Source of the DNA: a virus
IMG/VR virus record: IMGVR_UViG_3300012920_000138
Span: 1 to 32,789 of that record
Length of the DNA: 32,789 nucleotides
Direction: 5' to 3' (one strand)
Shown: positions 14,122 to 22,910 of the stretch, in pieces
Layout of the letters: each line of letters begins with the position of its first letter
Numbering within the stretch: the stretch's first letter is position 1
Notes under the pieces: generated by a model
Databases searched by the model: none
What the model was told of the DNA's origin: nothing
Seen by the model: the letters and a program-made list of their open reading frames with translations, nothing else
Translations under genes and position numbers: made by a program

Positions 14122-17100
14122 TTAATCCTCAAAGGCTGCCCCACTGTTTGTAACTACAAAGTCGATTGCGAAGTACTCTACAGAGCGAGTAGGCTTGACA
14201 AGCAGCTTAGCGTAAATGATGTTTCGATCAATGAGGTCTGGAGTTGTGGTGGTTTCGTCTAAGACTAGACGGAAATCATCAATACCGAACTCAGCACGAA
14301 CACTTTCTAGAAGTGGTCCTGCTTGACCCAAGAAGCGATCCCAAGTATCTTTTGCGTTTGGTCCGAAAAGAAGTCGAGATGCGATGAAAGAAATCTCACG
14401 CTTCAAGAAGATCATCAAACGTCGAACGTTGATACGATCTAGAGCAGAAGCTGTTTGCTGTAGTGTCTTCTGTCCAAAGATTACAATACCTTCAGCAGGG
14501 AACTTAGCGATTGGGTTAATGTTATTTTCATAAAGCTTATCACGATCATCAGATGTGAGTCTTCTAGAAACATCAAGTACTGGTACGCCAGCAGCGCCTT
14601 CACTTAGACCGCCACGAGTAAATCCAGCAGGTGCAAACCATGGAGCGTTAAGTCTATCTGTGGAAGATAGTACGCCGAGTGCAGGAACTGTTGGTGGTAC
14701 CCACAAGTTTTGGTTTGTGTTTGTGTCCAAGATGCGAACCCATGGGTAGTATGTAGCGCCATAACTGTTGTTGATGCTACGGTCTGCCAAGGTGTCGGCT
14801 GCTTGAGTAGGTGTATTGGAAGCGTTTCTAGTGGCTGTATCACCTGTAGACTCAGTGTCTGGTGTGTAGCCATACTGAATATCAACCAATGCTAGGACAT
14901 CGCCACGATCTTCGGCTGCGTCAAGCAAGGAATCTGTTACAGTTGCTTTCCATACGCCTGGAATTGTTACTACGTTCATTTGAACATAATCTTTATCAGC
15001 AGCAATATTGATTGCCTTTCTTAGGCTGAACAATTCGTAAGATGTTTCTTCAGAGGCTCCGAAGTTCTTGTTCGCAAATGGCTCACGCTCTGAGATGTCA
15101 TATCCGTCAAAGCCACCATGAAGTAGCGTTGTGAATCGATCGACACCTGCTGAAAGAACATTCTTATAAGAAGCTCCTGCTTGAGCACTAATACTTGCGC
15201 CAGAGTTACGAGACCCACTAACGTAGGATACTACGCCGCTGACGGAAGGTGTGATGTCGTCCAATGAGAACACCCAAGCGATATTTACAGAGGTAGTTGT
15301 AGCCTGTGTTGGGGTGTCGCCCTCAATGTCAAGGGCAGTATCGGCAGGATTAGCAGCCTCACCAAAACTAGACACATCAGCAGAACGAATTCTCAAGCAA
15401 TCATGAATCTGCTGAGAGAAGAAAGTATCGTCGGCTGCACGACCTGTCCAAGCACCCCAGAATGTATTCTTAAGAGATTTTGGAGAGCCCCAACTGCTTT
15501 GACCACGAAGTGGTACAGATGGGAAGTTAATGATACCTTTCCAGGCTTGTCCTGAATATCCACCTTCAATTGGGACGTTCATGATATCAGTGGATGCTGA
15601 GGAGTGCCCAATGCTACCAATGTTACTACCGCCGTCGCCAAACAACATAGTTAGCGTATCGCCACGAACAGCAGCGCCGGGAGTGTTCAAGTTGGATGAG
15701 AATCCGCTTGACCCACTGAGGTAGCCTACATCACGATACTTTTGGGGTCCGAAGACGCCGAATGGCAACCAGCGACGCTCACCACCACCGGCAGCAACTG
15801 TATCATTCACAACAACACGAACAAAGTTTGACTTGTTTGGATACTCGCCATACTCGACGATGCGCTGCTCTGACTGGTCATAAGTGCAGTACCTGTCACC
15901 AATGCGCTTAGCGATGTAGCTATCAGAAGCTGGGTTTAGGGTTAGTCCATCGAAGCGCTCTAGGATCACTGGGCGGTTGTCTGTGTCCTGTAGATCACGA
16001 ACTAGAACCGAGAATGATCCAAAGTCTTGGAAGTTTCCTTCTGGTGCTTTGATGTTACTAATAGATATTTTTACTTCCCTTTGGGTTGACTCACCTGCGC
16101 TCAATGCTTCAAGTCGGAATAGCTTTTGCATAGCCTTTGACTGATAAGCGGCATTGTTTGAACTAAGGTCCTGAGAGATGAACCAGCCTGTGGAGGCTCT
16201 TGTTGCAGCCCCACGGAAATTGTTTTGTTGTTTTGTGCTGGCTTTGCTGCCAACAGTCTGCTCGCCCATGGGCAACATTGCAGCATAGTATTTGGTAGTA
16301 GATCCACCATCTAAGACACCAATGGAAGCTGGTCCAGATGCGACGAGAGAATCTTCAAACGTTTCGCCAAGCCAGTAAAGACCGCCCTGATAAAACGCTT
16401 GTGTGGATGTTTCTGTGATCGCACTGTTTGTGATTGTTGGGTTTGTATTAAGAGCCTTACGAATGAAGTTCTCTTGATCACGACGAAGACTGACTGTTAC
16501 CTTCTCGTTGATGGACCCTGCGGAACTTGTGAATACCAAAGTAATATCATCCAAGCTGGTAAGCTCAAGTATTCTGGAGCCACCCTGCTGCGTGACAGAA
16601 GGGAAGCCAGGAGTTGCGCCGGACAGTAAGGCACGACCACTATTCATGTAGATTTGTGCAGCGACAGATCCGGAAAGAACTTCGGTAGCATCATTAGACC
16701 CAGAAGGCCAGATGCAAAGAGCGTAAACACCACCAGCATTATCACCGGCAACGTCGCCATCGGTTGATACTTCGTTAACTTCCCAGCCAGCCTTGCCATT
16801 AGCAGTAGCATTGGTTGACTCATCACCCAAAACACGGATGAATGTTAGCGGGGAGCCGTTTTGTAGCCAAGCTTGAGCAGCATACGCAGCGTAAGTTGGG
16901 GCGGTCAAGTTGCCCTCACGCCAAACATCTGTGCCTTGAGCACCTGGCACGGGATTACCAAACGTTTGAACAAAGTCAGAAAATGACTCCACAGTCACAG
17001 GCTTGTCGCCAGGACCTTTTCTTGCTCTACCAATAACCAGTGGACCCACCGCCCCAGGTTGTTGGGGTAGTTGGGATTGATCGATCTCGTTGATAAATAC

Positions 17101-17145
17101 CCCTGGGGATATAAATTTGAACTTTCTTGAAGAGTTGTCAGCCAT
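14122..17145 (-). CDS. Tail sheath protein, gp18-like, enlarged
   Basis: Contractile sheath subunit surrounding the tube. Family features: N-terminal FISPGVFINEIDQSQLPQQP (about 11-30) and GAVGPLVIGRARKGPGDKPV, then SFSDFVQTFGNP; in the C-terminal 200 residues GIVIFGQKTL, INVRRLMIFLKREI, ASRLLFGPNAKDTWDRF, and the final strands IIYAKLLVKPTRSVEYFAIDF. These ends form the conserved sheath core and the arms that link neighbouring subunits. At 1007 residues it is about 350 longer than T4 gp18 (659). The extra length lies in the middle, rich in Ser, Gly, Asn and Thr, and probably forms exposed domains on the tail surface. An ACTATTTAT motif lies 65 bases upstream and GAGGAGAAGG before the ATG. Confidence 0.93.
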   Translation of the reverse strand: MADNSSRKFKFISPGVFINEIDQSQLPQQPGAVGPLVIGRARKGPGDKPVTVESFSDFVQTFGNPVPGAQGTDVWREGNLTAPTYAAYAAQAWLQNGSPLTFIRVLGDESTNATANGKAGWEVNEVSTDGDVAGDNAGGVYALCIWPSGSNDATEVLSGSVAAQIYMNSGRALLSGATPGFPSVTQQGGSRILELTSLDDITLVFTSSAGSINEKVTVSLRRDQENFIRKALNTNPTITNSAITETSTQAFYQGGLYWLGETFEDSLVASGPASIGVLDGGSTTKYYAAMLPMGEQTVGSKASTKQQNNFRGAATRASTGWFISQDLSSNNAAYQSKAMQKLFRLEALSAGESTQREVKISISNIKAPEGNFQDFGSFSVLVRDLQDTDNRPVILERFDGLTLNPASDSYIAKRIGDRYCTYDQSEQRIVEYGEYPNKSNFVRVVVNDTVAAGGGERRWLPFGVFGPQKYRDVGYLSGSSGFSSNLNTPGAAVRGDTLTMLFGDGGSNIGSIGHSSASTDIMNVPIEGGYSGQAWKGIINFPSVPLRGQSSWGSPKSLKNTFWGAWTGRAADDTFFSQQIHDCLRIRSADVSSFGEAANPADTALDIEGDTPTQATTTSVNIAWVFSLDDITPSVSGVVSYVSGSRNSGASISAQAGASYKNVLSAGVDRFTTLLHGGFDGYDISEREPFANKNFGASEETSYELFSLRKAINIAADKDYVQMNVVTIPGVWKATVTDSLLDAAEDRGDVLALVDIQYGYTPDTESTGDTATRNASNTPTQAADTLADRSINNSYGATYYPWVRILDTNTNQNLWVPPTVPALGVLSSTDRLNAPWFAPAGFTRGGLSEGAAGVPVLDVSRRLTSDDRDKLYENNINPIAKFPAEGIVIFGQKTLQQTASALDRINVRRLMIFLKREISFIASRLLFGPNAKDTWDRFLGQAGPLLESVRAEFGIDDFRLVLDETTTTPDLIDRNIIYAKLLVKPTRSVEYFAIDFVVTNSGAAFED

Positions 17146-17210
17146 TGATAATCCTTCTCCTCGGTTTTATAAATCGCTATTTTGCAGTATAAACATACTA
17201 AATGCTAATA

Positions 17211-17219
17211 ATAAATAGT
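17211..17219 (-). promoter_or_regulatory. Candidate promoter motif ACTATTTAT (copy 3)
   Basis: Exact ACTATTTAT in the 113-base gap before the sheath gene, 65 bases upstream of its start. The gap is otherwise AT-rich, and a weak hairpin AGTAT-GTTT-ATACT (17199-17186) lies between motif and gene. A dedicated promoter would fit the high demand for sheath protein. Confidence 0.4.
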
Positions 17220-17258
17220 AACTGATAAATCCAAACACCCACCAATATCCTAATATGG

Positions 17259-18140
17259 TTAGCGTCTGTAACTATCTTTTCTTTGTGCCTGAAATTCTGG
17301 CTTGTCTTCTGCGACCGTTCGCTCTCTTCCAATCGTGATTTCGGCGGCAGATTCAACGACAGCAACGGCTGGTGTCTCTTGGTTCTTATCAGATCCAATA
17401 ATGTGCCCCAAAACCTTGATGGTTATTGTTGACTTAAATACTCTCTCATCTGTATTGAGACCAGCATTATTGCTTTCATTTGAAAAATCTTGTTCTACAA
17501 ATGCCTCGTATGTGTTTCCTTCGTAAGTTATATTAAACACAGCAGGCGTGGAGAACCTAGAAAGCAAAGGAGACAACATTTGATTCATCTGCTGTTGGTA
17601 ATTAGAAATTAGTTTAATTTGATAAACCATCTCCACAAAGGTAGGAGTAGGAACAAACAAAGTCTCATAGACAACCTTTTCATTTTGAAAAGGAAATGTT
17701 TGGTAGGTTGAGTTAGTTCCTTGTCCGTATTTTTTTATAGCTGAGGCGTTTGCACGGTCTCTTGTTTTTTCTTGCTGAACCTTTCTTGCAATTGGAATTG
17801 CACCACCCTTTTTATAAAAGTCAAAGTAGGGAGGAATATAGACTCCATACCTACCTTTGTTCTGAGGGTTTTTTGTCAGAGAGGTTCGGATAATTGATAT
17901 AATTGGATATTCTAACGACCTGCCATTTTTTCTTAGCTCTTGTTGATTTTTAATTTGAAATGCTCTTTCTGCTCCCGCAAAGATAACGGGCACCTTCTCA
18001 AAGCCTTCATTTGTGTCGCAAAAGATATTTAGAGAGTCATTTACATAGTCAAAAATCGCAGCGTCGATGTCCTCTAGGGTAGAGGGCTTCAAACTGTAAT
18101 CTGCTTTCAAATCTTGATCTAACTCTGTCTTCTTTGGCAT
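17259..18140 (-). CDS. Tail sheath terminator/stabiliser, gp15-like
   Basis: Likely caps the finished sheath and tube and joins the tail to the head. The 293 residues contain KVPVIFAGAERAFQIKNQ, SLEYPIISIIRTSL, FVPTPTFVEMVYQIKLIS and a C-terminal domain with TITIKVLGHIIG, a pattern used by T4 gp15-type proteins of myophages (T4 gp15 has 272 residues). The order gp13, gp14, this gene, sheath, tube is that of T4, where gp15 follows gp14. The last 50 residues are charged and probably disordered. T4 gp3-type tube terminator is the main alternative; position and length favour gp15. Confidence 0.72.
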   Translation of the reverse strand: MPKKTELDQDLKADYSLKPSTLEDIDAAIFDYVNDSLNIFCDTNEGFEKVPVIFAGAERAFQIKNQQELRKNGRSLEYPIISIIRTSLTKNPQNKGRYGVYIPPYFDFYKKGGAIPIARKVQQEKTRDRANASAIKKYGQGTNSTYQTFPFQNEKVVYETLFVPTPTFVEMVYQIKLISNYQQQMNQMLSPLLSRFSTPAVFNITYEGNTYEAFVEQDFSNESNNAGLNTDERVFKSTITIKVLGHIIGSDKNQETPAVAVVESAAEITIGRERTVAEDKPEFQAQRKDSYRR

Positions 18141-18151
18141 TTCAAAAATTC

Positions 18152-18685
18152 CTATGATTTCTTATGTACACCACCAAGGCTACCAGCAGGATTGAACAAT
18201 CCGCTGCGAGCCTGACGACATACTGCTGTCACCTCTAGAGAAGTGCCGTCAGCAAAGTCACTGTCTTGTCCAAAAAGATATCGAGGTTCAAAAGTATCAA
18301 CAATCTCAAAGAACATCTGATCATATTGCACAAAGTCACCTAAGCGAACAAATAGATCTTGATCTTCTGTCAGTCTTCTTTTATGGAAGTGTATGTTGAT
18401 ACTATAAAGATTATCAAACCCAAACTCTTCCTGCACTCCAGTTGGTCCAACATACTCCACTAGTGAATATGCTCTTACTGGGGGTAAGAATGTTTTATTT
18501 ATTGCTTCCCCGTAAATTGGATGGTAGTTTGTTTTATCATGGTCAATTGGAAAATATAATAATTGTTGACCAATAATTCGCTCAATGACTTCGTCATTAA
18601 GTTGTTTTACAAAATTTCTCTCAGCTTTTCCGACGAAAAGCGGGGGAGGCGGCTGAGTAGGTTGGGTCCATTTATTTTGAGGCAT
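18152..18685 (-). CDS. Neck protein, gp14-like
   Basis: Head-completion connector that closes the portal and receives the tail. In 177 residues I can align the core of T4 gp14: YFPIDHDKTNYHPIYGEAINKTF matches [22 protein letters not shown] (quoted only to show Y-P and GE..K.F), then FGFDNLYSINIHF, a GDFVQYDQMFFEIVDTFEP strand pair matching GDLIYFP...FEINWVEP, and YLFGQDSDF matching YQLGQ. It is shorter than T4 gp14 (256) because the C-terminal extension is missing. A proline-rich N-terminus (TQPTQPPPPLF) precedes the domain. It lies between gp13- and gp15-like genes, as in T4. Confidence 0.83.
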   Translation of the reverse strand: MPQNKWTQPTQPPPPLFVGKAERNFVKQLNDEVIERIIGQQLLYFPIDHDKTNYHPIYGEAINKTFLPPVRAYSLVEYVGPTGVQEEFGFDNLYSINIHFHKRRLTEDQDLFVRLGDFVQYDQMFFEIVDTFEPRYLFGQDSDFADGTSLEVTAVCRQARSGLFNPAGSLGGVHKKS

Positions 18686-18690
18686 CTATA

Positions 18691-19941
18691 TTACCCCACA
18701 TAAATGCCAGTTGGAATCTTCTGGACAACTTCAGCGACGCTGTTCTGTAGTCTCTGATCTTGTTCCGCTAGAGCGGCATAGACCATCTGATCAAGTGTCT
18801 CTTTCAGTTCGGTCCTGAGATTTAGCTGTTCCTCTTTTGCTTCTGATATGAGAGCAGACCCGTTTAGAGTAATATCATTTCCTGGGATTGGGATCGATGC
18901 TAGCTTTGATCTAACCTGTCCGAGAGTTTCCTTTGATAAAGACAAGGCAAAACGGCGGATCCACTGTTTACCAATACTATTGATGTTCTTATAGGGGACG
19001 TTAGGGAACGGAAGCGTGTTCATGTTATTTACGCCTTCAGCGCCATACTTTCTGTCAGCATCTTCATCGTATGCATCTTCAGTTACTCTAAACTCTACCC
19101 AATAGGTTTGAGGGAAGTTACTAGATGGTGTAGGATAAATTCTTAATTTGTTATTTATAATTCTAAATGATTGGTGCGCTGCCCTGACATGTAAATCTTC
19201 CTCGAAAGCATATGCCTGCAAAACATTCTGCCAAGCTGGCACCAACTGAAAAGAGCTATCATCAGCATACATGCCGTAGGTTGACAAGTTTCCGACGGCA
19301 CCAATAGCATAACCACCATAAAAGTTCCACATAGATGCAGGAGTCTTATAATAAACCTTCTGAATTGTTACTGCTTTCTTGCCGACCTTATCGTGGAAAG
19401 GACTAGCGGCATTCAAAGAAGCCGTATAGATGATCTTTTGTAAATCATAGTCTTGTTTCTCATCCGTTGTATCAAACGATGCTGAATATACTGTTTGGTT
19501 TCCGCCAACACCTGCAAGGGTTCCAATACTATCGCCGATATTCCTTACATATCCCAATTGAAATCTTGGGTACTTAAGGTTTGGAGTTGACCCAGTGCCA
19601 GGAGCATATTCTGAAAATTCACCATCTTGATCGAATGATCCTGTTGTGTTTCCCAACAAAGAAGATAAAACATTCTTTGACTGGTGTGTATTGACAATAT
19701 ACGAATATTCTAAGCAAGCCTCTTCATATGCATTATAAACATTAGTTGGGGTGATCTCTAGATCTAAAACATTGCCACCTAGCTTGTTGTATGTGTAAGC
19801 GACTTGATCGGCAGCACCACTATAAAAAGCGTTTGTTGTATAGATATTGTACGCTAGAGTTGCTTGCACATCTGCTGGAGCACCAGAAGAAGGCAGAACA
19901 ACAGCACTCGTTGTGCTAACTGGCTGTAAGTTGGTTGGCAT
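18691..19941 (-). CDS. Neck protein, gp13-like adaptor
   Basis: Predicted adaptor ring between portal and tail connector. The 416 residues have LGGNVLDLEITPTNVYNAYEEACLEYSY (key LG..V..EIT...V..A...A) in the first quarter and, near the C-terminus, WIRRFALSLSKETLGQVRSKLASIPIPGNDITLNG (key WI++.AL.L.KE.LG..R.K...IPIPG..+.LNG), both typical of gp13-type neck proteins. A long middle insertion with Gly/Ser/Tyr-rich sequence makes it about 100 residues longer than T4 gp13 (309). It is the first gene after the capsid terminator; GAGGGT precedes its ATG, and an ACTATTTAT motif ends 20 bases upstream. Confidence 0.85.
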   Translation of the reverse strand: MPTNLQPVSTTSAVVLPSSGAPADVQATLAYNIYTTNAFYSGAADQVAYTYNKLGGNVLDLEITPTNVYNAYEEACLEYSYIVNTHQSKNVLSSLLGNTTGSFDQDGEFSEYAPGTGSTPNLKYPRFQLGYVRNIGDSIGTLAGVGGNQTVYSASFDTTDEKQDYDLQKIIYTASLNAASPFHDKVGKKAVTIQKVYYKTPASMWNFYGGYAIGAVGNLSTYGMYADDSSFQLVPAWQNVLQAYAFEEDLHVRAAHQSFRIINNKLRIYPTPSSNFPQTYWVEFRVTEDAYDEDADRKYGAEGVNNMNTLPFPNVPYKNINSIGKQWIRRFALSLSKETLGQVRSKLASIPIPGNDITLNGSALISEAKEEQLNLRTELKETLDQMVYAALAEQDQRLQNSVAEVVQKIPTGIYVG

Positions 19942-19961
19942 ATTTGACCCTCATTTATTGT

Positions 19962-19970
19962 ATAAATAGT
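19962..19970 (-). promoter_or_regulatory. Candidate promoter motif ACTATTTAT (copy 4)
   Basis: Exact ACTATTTAT followed by ACAATAAATGAGGGT, 20 bases before the neck gene start and 26 bases downstream of the capsid terminator. A promoter is expected at exactly this place, because transcription from the head block should end at the terminator. Its plus-strand reading TATAAATAGT contains the T4 late core in the antisense direction. Confidence 0.45.
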
Positions 19971-19995
19971 TTTCGACTTTTATAAAGTTTATGTT

Positions 19996-20025
19996 AAAAA
20001 GAAAACCCCGTCACAAGGACGGGGT
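19996..20025 (-). terminator. Intrinsic terminator after the major capsid gene
   Basis: On the minus strand ACCCCGTC-CTTGT-GACGGGGT forms a perfect eight-base-pair GC-rich stem with a five-base loop, followed at once by TTTCTTTTT. It lies 48 bases after the capsid stop codon. It should end most transcripts of the head block and protect the capsid mRNA 3' end. T4 also has a terminator after gene 23-type genes, so this is a sensible place. Confidence 0.93.
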
Positions 20026-20029
20026 AATC

Positions 20030-20062
20030 TCAAACAATATTCAAACAATATTCAAAGAATAT
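20030..20062 (-). repeat. Three tandem 11-base repeats between capsid stop and terminator
   Basis: Plus-strand units TCAAACAATAT, TCAAACAATAT and TCAAAGAATAT lie head to tail at 20030-20040, 20041-20051 and 20052-20062, with one base change in the third. They fill the space between the capsid stop codon and the terminator stem. On the mRNA they would be an A/U-rich spacer. The 11-base period is close to one helical turn, so protein binding is possible, but replication slippage is the simplest explanation. Confidence 0.85.
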
Positions 20063-20072
20063 TATTTATTGT

Positions 20073-21791
20073 TTACTTATTGGCAACATCCGATACAAGA
20101 TCTTTACAGATGACCAAACCATACATGTCAGGACGTACCATCTTCTTGGCATAGCGTGTCATAACGCCCTTACGAGGTACAAAGTCCTCGATACCAAAGA
20201 TGGTGGGTGTGACTTGTAGTGGCACGTATGGAGCATACACATAGCCGCTTTCTAAGAAGCTACCACCACGACGACCAACAAGAATGGTGGATCGTGGGAA
20301 GTATGGATCTACATGAATGTCCATCTTGCGACTAATAGAACCAACGTTTTGAGCACCCCAGGAGCCGGCTGTGTCGCTGTCTACTGCTGTAGAAGCACGG
20401 AAGCCGCTGGTGAACTCAAGAATGGAAGCTACTTCTGGACCGCAGACCACGAAGTTAGCGCCACCACGAAGCGTCTTACGGTGAATACGAGCGCTTACGT
20501 CGTTAATTGTCTCAAGTAGAGTTTCGTACCACTCGGATACGGTACCTGTGAAGTCTGGGTACAGCGTACCTGAGACGATGGATCCAGTTTCACGATCGAC
20601 AAACTTACCTGGGCTACGAGACCAGTACAATTTACCAGCGGTAGCGCCTTCGACGAGATCCTTGAGGATTTCACGATCGATTTCAAGAGCAACTTGCTCG
20701 GACAAAATGCTTGTTAGCTCAACTTCAGCGTCGAGGTTGTGATAAGCATTCAAATCTTGAGCTAGTTCTGGAGACCACTTAGCCTTGAGCTTACGGGTCA
20801 TTGCTGTGACAGCCACGGAATCGACCTTGATGTCGATCTCGTTGAGTTCGTCTTCAGCCTCTAGCCCCCATGGGTCTAGACCCTTGACACCGCCGGTAGC
20901 ATCAGCAGCGCCGAAGCGATCCGCACGGTTATATACCGCTGTAACAGCAGCACCCTTCGCTACACCGCCAGCAGTATGTAAAAGAATAAACGATAGAGCA
21001 CCGTCTGACTCAAAACGAGTTAGACGACGGACAAACTTACCAGTACCGTTGTGTGTTAATGTGATTGCTCCCAAGTTATCTCTGTTGAGTTGTGGGAACA
21101 GGGTATCAACTTCACCTGCGCCGGAACCGGCAGGTACTTCAAACTCATGCACTGATCCACCAGCGTTCAAGGTAGCAATGACATCGGGATCGTTACGAAG
21201 ACGAGCTAACTGAGCGCTAGTGAGGGCACCAATAAGTGTGGCTCCGCCAATGTTGGGACCATTATCTAGGTCAGTGGATACAAGGGTTGAAGAGGCGGAT
21301 GCAGCGGAGAAACCATTGTTAAGAGCATAGAAACTCTTTTCTGGGTCTTCAGCTCCATCGGAGCCCAAGTCAACACCACCGGTCAACTGGCTGGCAACTA
21401 CGTTACCACCGTAGACGGATTTACCAGTTTCAGCGCCACCAAGAGAATTGGTGCGAGCGTTGTAGGTGAAATCCATGAAGAAAATGAGACCTGAAGGTAG
21501 GCTCATTGGTTGAACGGATACAAGATCCTGTGCCAAAAGGTTGCCGAATACACGACGAACGATTGGAAATGCAACTGCGGAGAAGCCCTCTACGTCACCA
21601 GTGTTCATGGTACTGGATTCTTTTAGAAGCTGGGCAGCTTGGTTCTCAAGAAGACGAGCCATGTTACTACGTGTAACATCAGCCAAACCTTCAAGAAGAC
21701 CAGTCTTTTCCCACTTCTGTAGAAGTGCTTCACCCTCATTGGCCAAGGAACGAGCCTTAATGCCTTCTGTGAGTGTTTCTAATACTGACAT
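20073..21791 (-). CDS. Major capsid protein, gp23-like
   Basis: Main shell subunit with the HK97 fold. The 572 residues open with a helical propeptide (ALLQKWEKTGLLEGL, NMARLLENQAAQLLKE) and continue AFPIVRRVFGNLLAQDLVSVQPMSLPSGLIFFMDF, the gp23 signature (key PIVRR.F.N....D...VQPM..P.G.IF) at about 74-108. Near the end lie NFVVCGPEVASILE and RRGGSFLESGYVYAPYVPL with RKGVMTRYAKK. T4 gp21 cleaves after Glu in L-x-E or I-x-E; an LKE at residues 56-58, just before SSTMNTGD, is the natural candidate for removal of the propeptide and matches the T4 cleavage position near residue 65. AAGGAGATAATAAA precedes the ATG. A strong terminator follows. Confidence 0.95.
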   Translation of the reverse strand: MSVLETLTEGIKARSLANEGEALLQKWEKTGLLEGLADVTRSNMARLLENQAAQLLKESSTMNTGDVEGFSAVAFPIVRRVFGNLLAQDLVSVQPMSLPSGLIFFMDFTYNARTNSLGGAETGKSVYGGNVVASQLTGGVDLGSDGAEDPEKSFYALNNGFSAASASSTLVSTDLDNGPNIGGATLIGALTSAQLARLRNDPDVIATLNAGGSVHEFEVPAGSGAGEVDTLFPQLNRDNLGAITLTHNGTGKFVRRLTRFESDGALSFILLHTAGGVAKGAAVTAVYNRADRFGAADATGGVKGLDPWGLEAEDELNEIDIKVDSVAVTAMTRKLKAKWSPELAQDLNAYHNLDAEVELTSILSEQVALEIDREILKDLVEGATAGKLYWSRSPGKFVDRETGSIVSGTLYPDFTGTVSEWYETLLETINDVSARIHRKTLRGGANFVVCGPEVASILEFTSGFRASTAVDSDTAGSWGAQNVGSISRKMDIHVDPYFPRSTILVGRRGGSFLESGYVYAPYVPLQVTPTIFGIEDFVPRKGVMTRYAKKMVRPDMYGLVICKDLVSDVANK

Positions 21792-21816
21792 TTTATTATC
21801 TCCTTAAATGATTTTA

Positions 21817-22821
21817 TCAGTTTTTGTTAAGACCTGCGAGTGTCGCCCAACGATTTCTTGTTGGGTTACTCTCAGTAGTGCTTTCATCTCTACGATTTCC
21901 GCCAAGAATGACAGAAGAGGATTTTGATACTGCTTCAGACAATGATTGTGGAGCAGCCTTTTTGGTTGTCGCCATTGTCTTTTGAAGGGTTTCATAAACC
22001 AACTTCGCTTCTTCTACCGATCGTGCCTTATCAACCATCTCAGCAATTTTGGATTTTTGCTGCTCATTCAGGGAGGAGTCAGATAGTACACGGTTCGCAT
22101 ACAATAACCTTGCGTTGTGCAAGTTTATTTTTTCAAATGTTTCTTTAGCCAAGTTCAATGTTTCTGTTAGCTTAGCTACTTGTTCTTTTAAGTTTCCGTT
22201 TTCTTTTTCCAACTTAGCATGTATTTCTTCAACGTCTTCTTTATCCATGCCATCAGTTGGAGGAGTTTCTTGGAGTTCGTCCTGAGTTAGCTCTTCTTCG
22301 GGCTCCTCTTCGATTACTTCATCAATAACTCCCTGGGGGATGTCTACAGCCAAGACCTCTTTGAAGAGATCCACTAGGGCTTCTTCACTGAATTCGATTT
22401 CTTCATCTTCACGATTGCCTGGCTCTTCATCATCTTCAATTTCAATTTCTGAGTCCATTTCATCTGAGAGATTGTCAATCATCTCTTCACGAGAAACGCC
22501 GTCTTCAGCGGTGGCTTCGCCAGAAGATATTTCTTGGTTCAAAGTAGCACCAATATCATTTAGATCGATAACAACAGTCTCATCTTCTGAGAGGTGAGCT
22601 ACTGGTACCTGATCTACTACTTCTTCTGTTTCGGGTGATTGCTCTTGAGTTGGAGCCTCTGCATCAAGCCCTAAATCAAGATCATCTTGTTCTAAAAGGC
22701 TAGTGACTGCTTCACGCACTTCGTCAGAATACTTTTCAATAACTGCCGATTCAGCATTTTTGATAGCAGCCTCACGAAGTGTTTTGGCATCTATAATCGC
22801 TTGCTCTAGCATACTAGACAT
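21817..22821 (-). CDS. Prohead scaffold protein, gp22-like
   Basis: Internal scaffold around which the capsid assembles and which the prohead protease later degrades. The 334 residues are extremely acidic from about 40 to 195, with long Glu/Asp runs and several LxE sites for the protease. A coiled-coil segment follows (EIHAKLEKENGNLKEQVAKL, about 200-225), then NLHNARLLYANRVLSDSSLNEQQKSKIAEMVDKARSVEEAKLVYETL (key INLHNARLLYANRVL; about 233-280), a stretch shared by T4-like scaffolds. The C-terminal tail ends SNPTRNRWATLAGLNKN, a basic peptide like those that bind the capsid. Position directly before the capsid gene fits gp22. An ACTATTTAT motif lies 36 bases upstream of the start. Confidence 0.88.
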   Translation of the reverse strand: MSSMLEQAIIDAKTLREAAIKNAESAVIEKYSDEVREAVTSLLEQDDLDLGLDAEAPTQEQSPETEEVVDQVPVAHLSEDETVVIDLNDIGATLNQEISSGEATAEDGVSREEMIDNLSDEMDSEIEIEDDEEPGNREDEEIEFSEEALVDLFKEVLAVDIPQGVIDEVIEEEPEEELTQDELQETPPTDGMDKEDVEEIHAKLEKENGNLKEQVAKLTETLNLAKETFEKINLHNARLLYANRVLSDSSLNEQQKSKIAEMVDKARSVEEAKLVYETLQKTMATTKKAAPQSLSEAVSKSSSVILGGNRRDESTTESNPTRNRWATLAGLNKN

Positions 22822-22857
22822 ATATAAGTCCCCTCTTCTGATGATAATACATCAAAA

Positions 22858-22866
22858 ATAAATAGT
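22858..22866 (-). promoter_or_regulatory. Candidate promoter motif ACTATTTAT (copy 5)
   Basis: Exact ACTATTTAT followed by TTTTGATG in the 89-base gap upstream of the scaffold gene, 36 bases before its start. It would drive a scaffold-capsid transcript ending at the terminator near 20000. A small hairpin TGATG-TATTAT-CATCA lies just downstream of it. Confidence 0.4.
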
Positions 22867-22910
22867 TGCTACTAAATCTAAATGCCTAGTTTTCTGCTAT
22901 AACATTAAGC

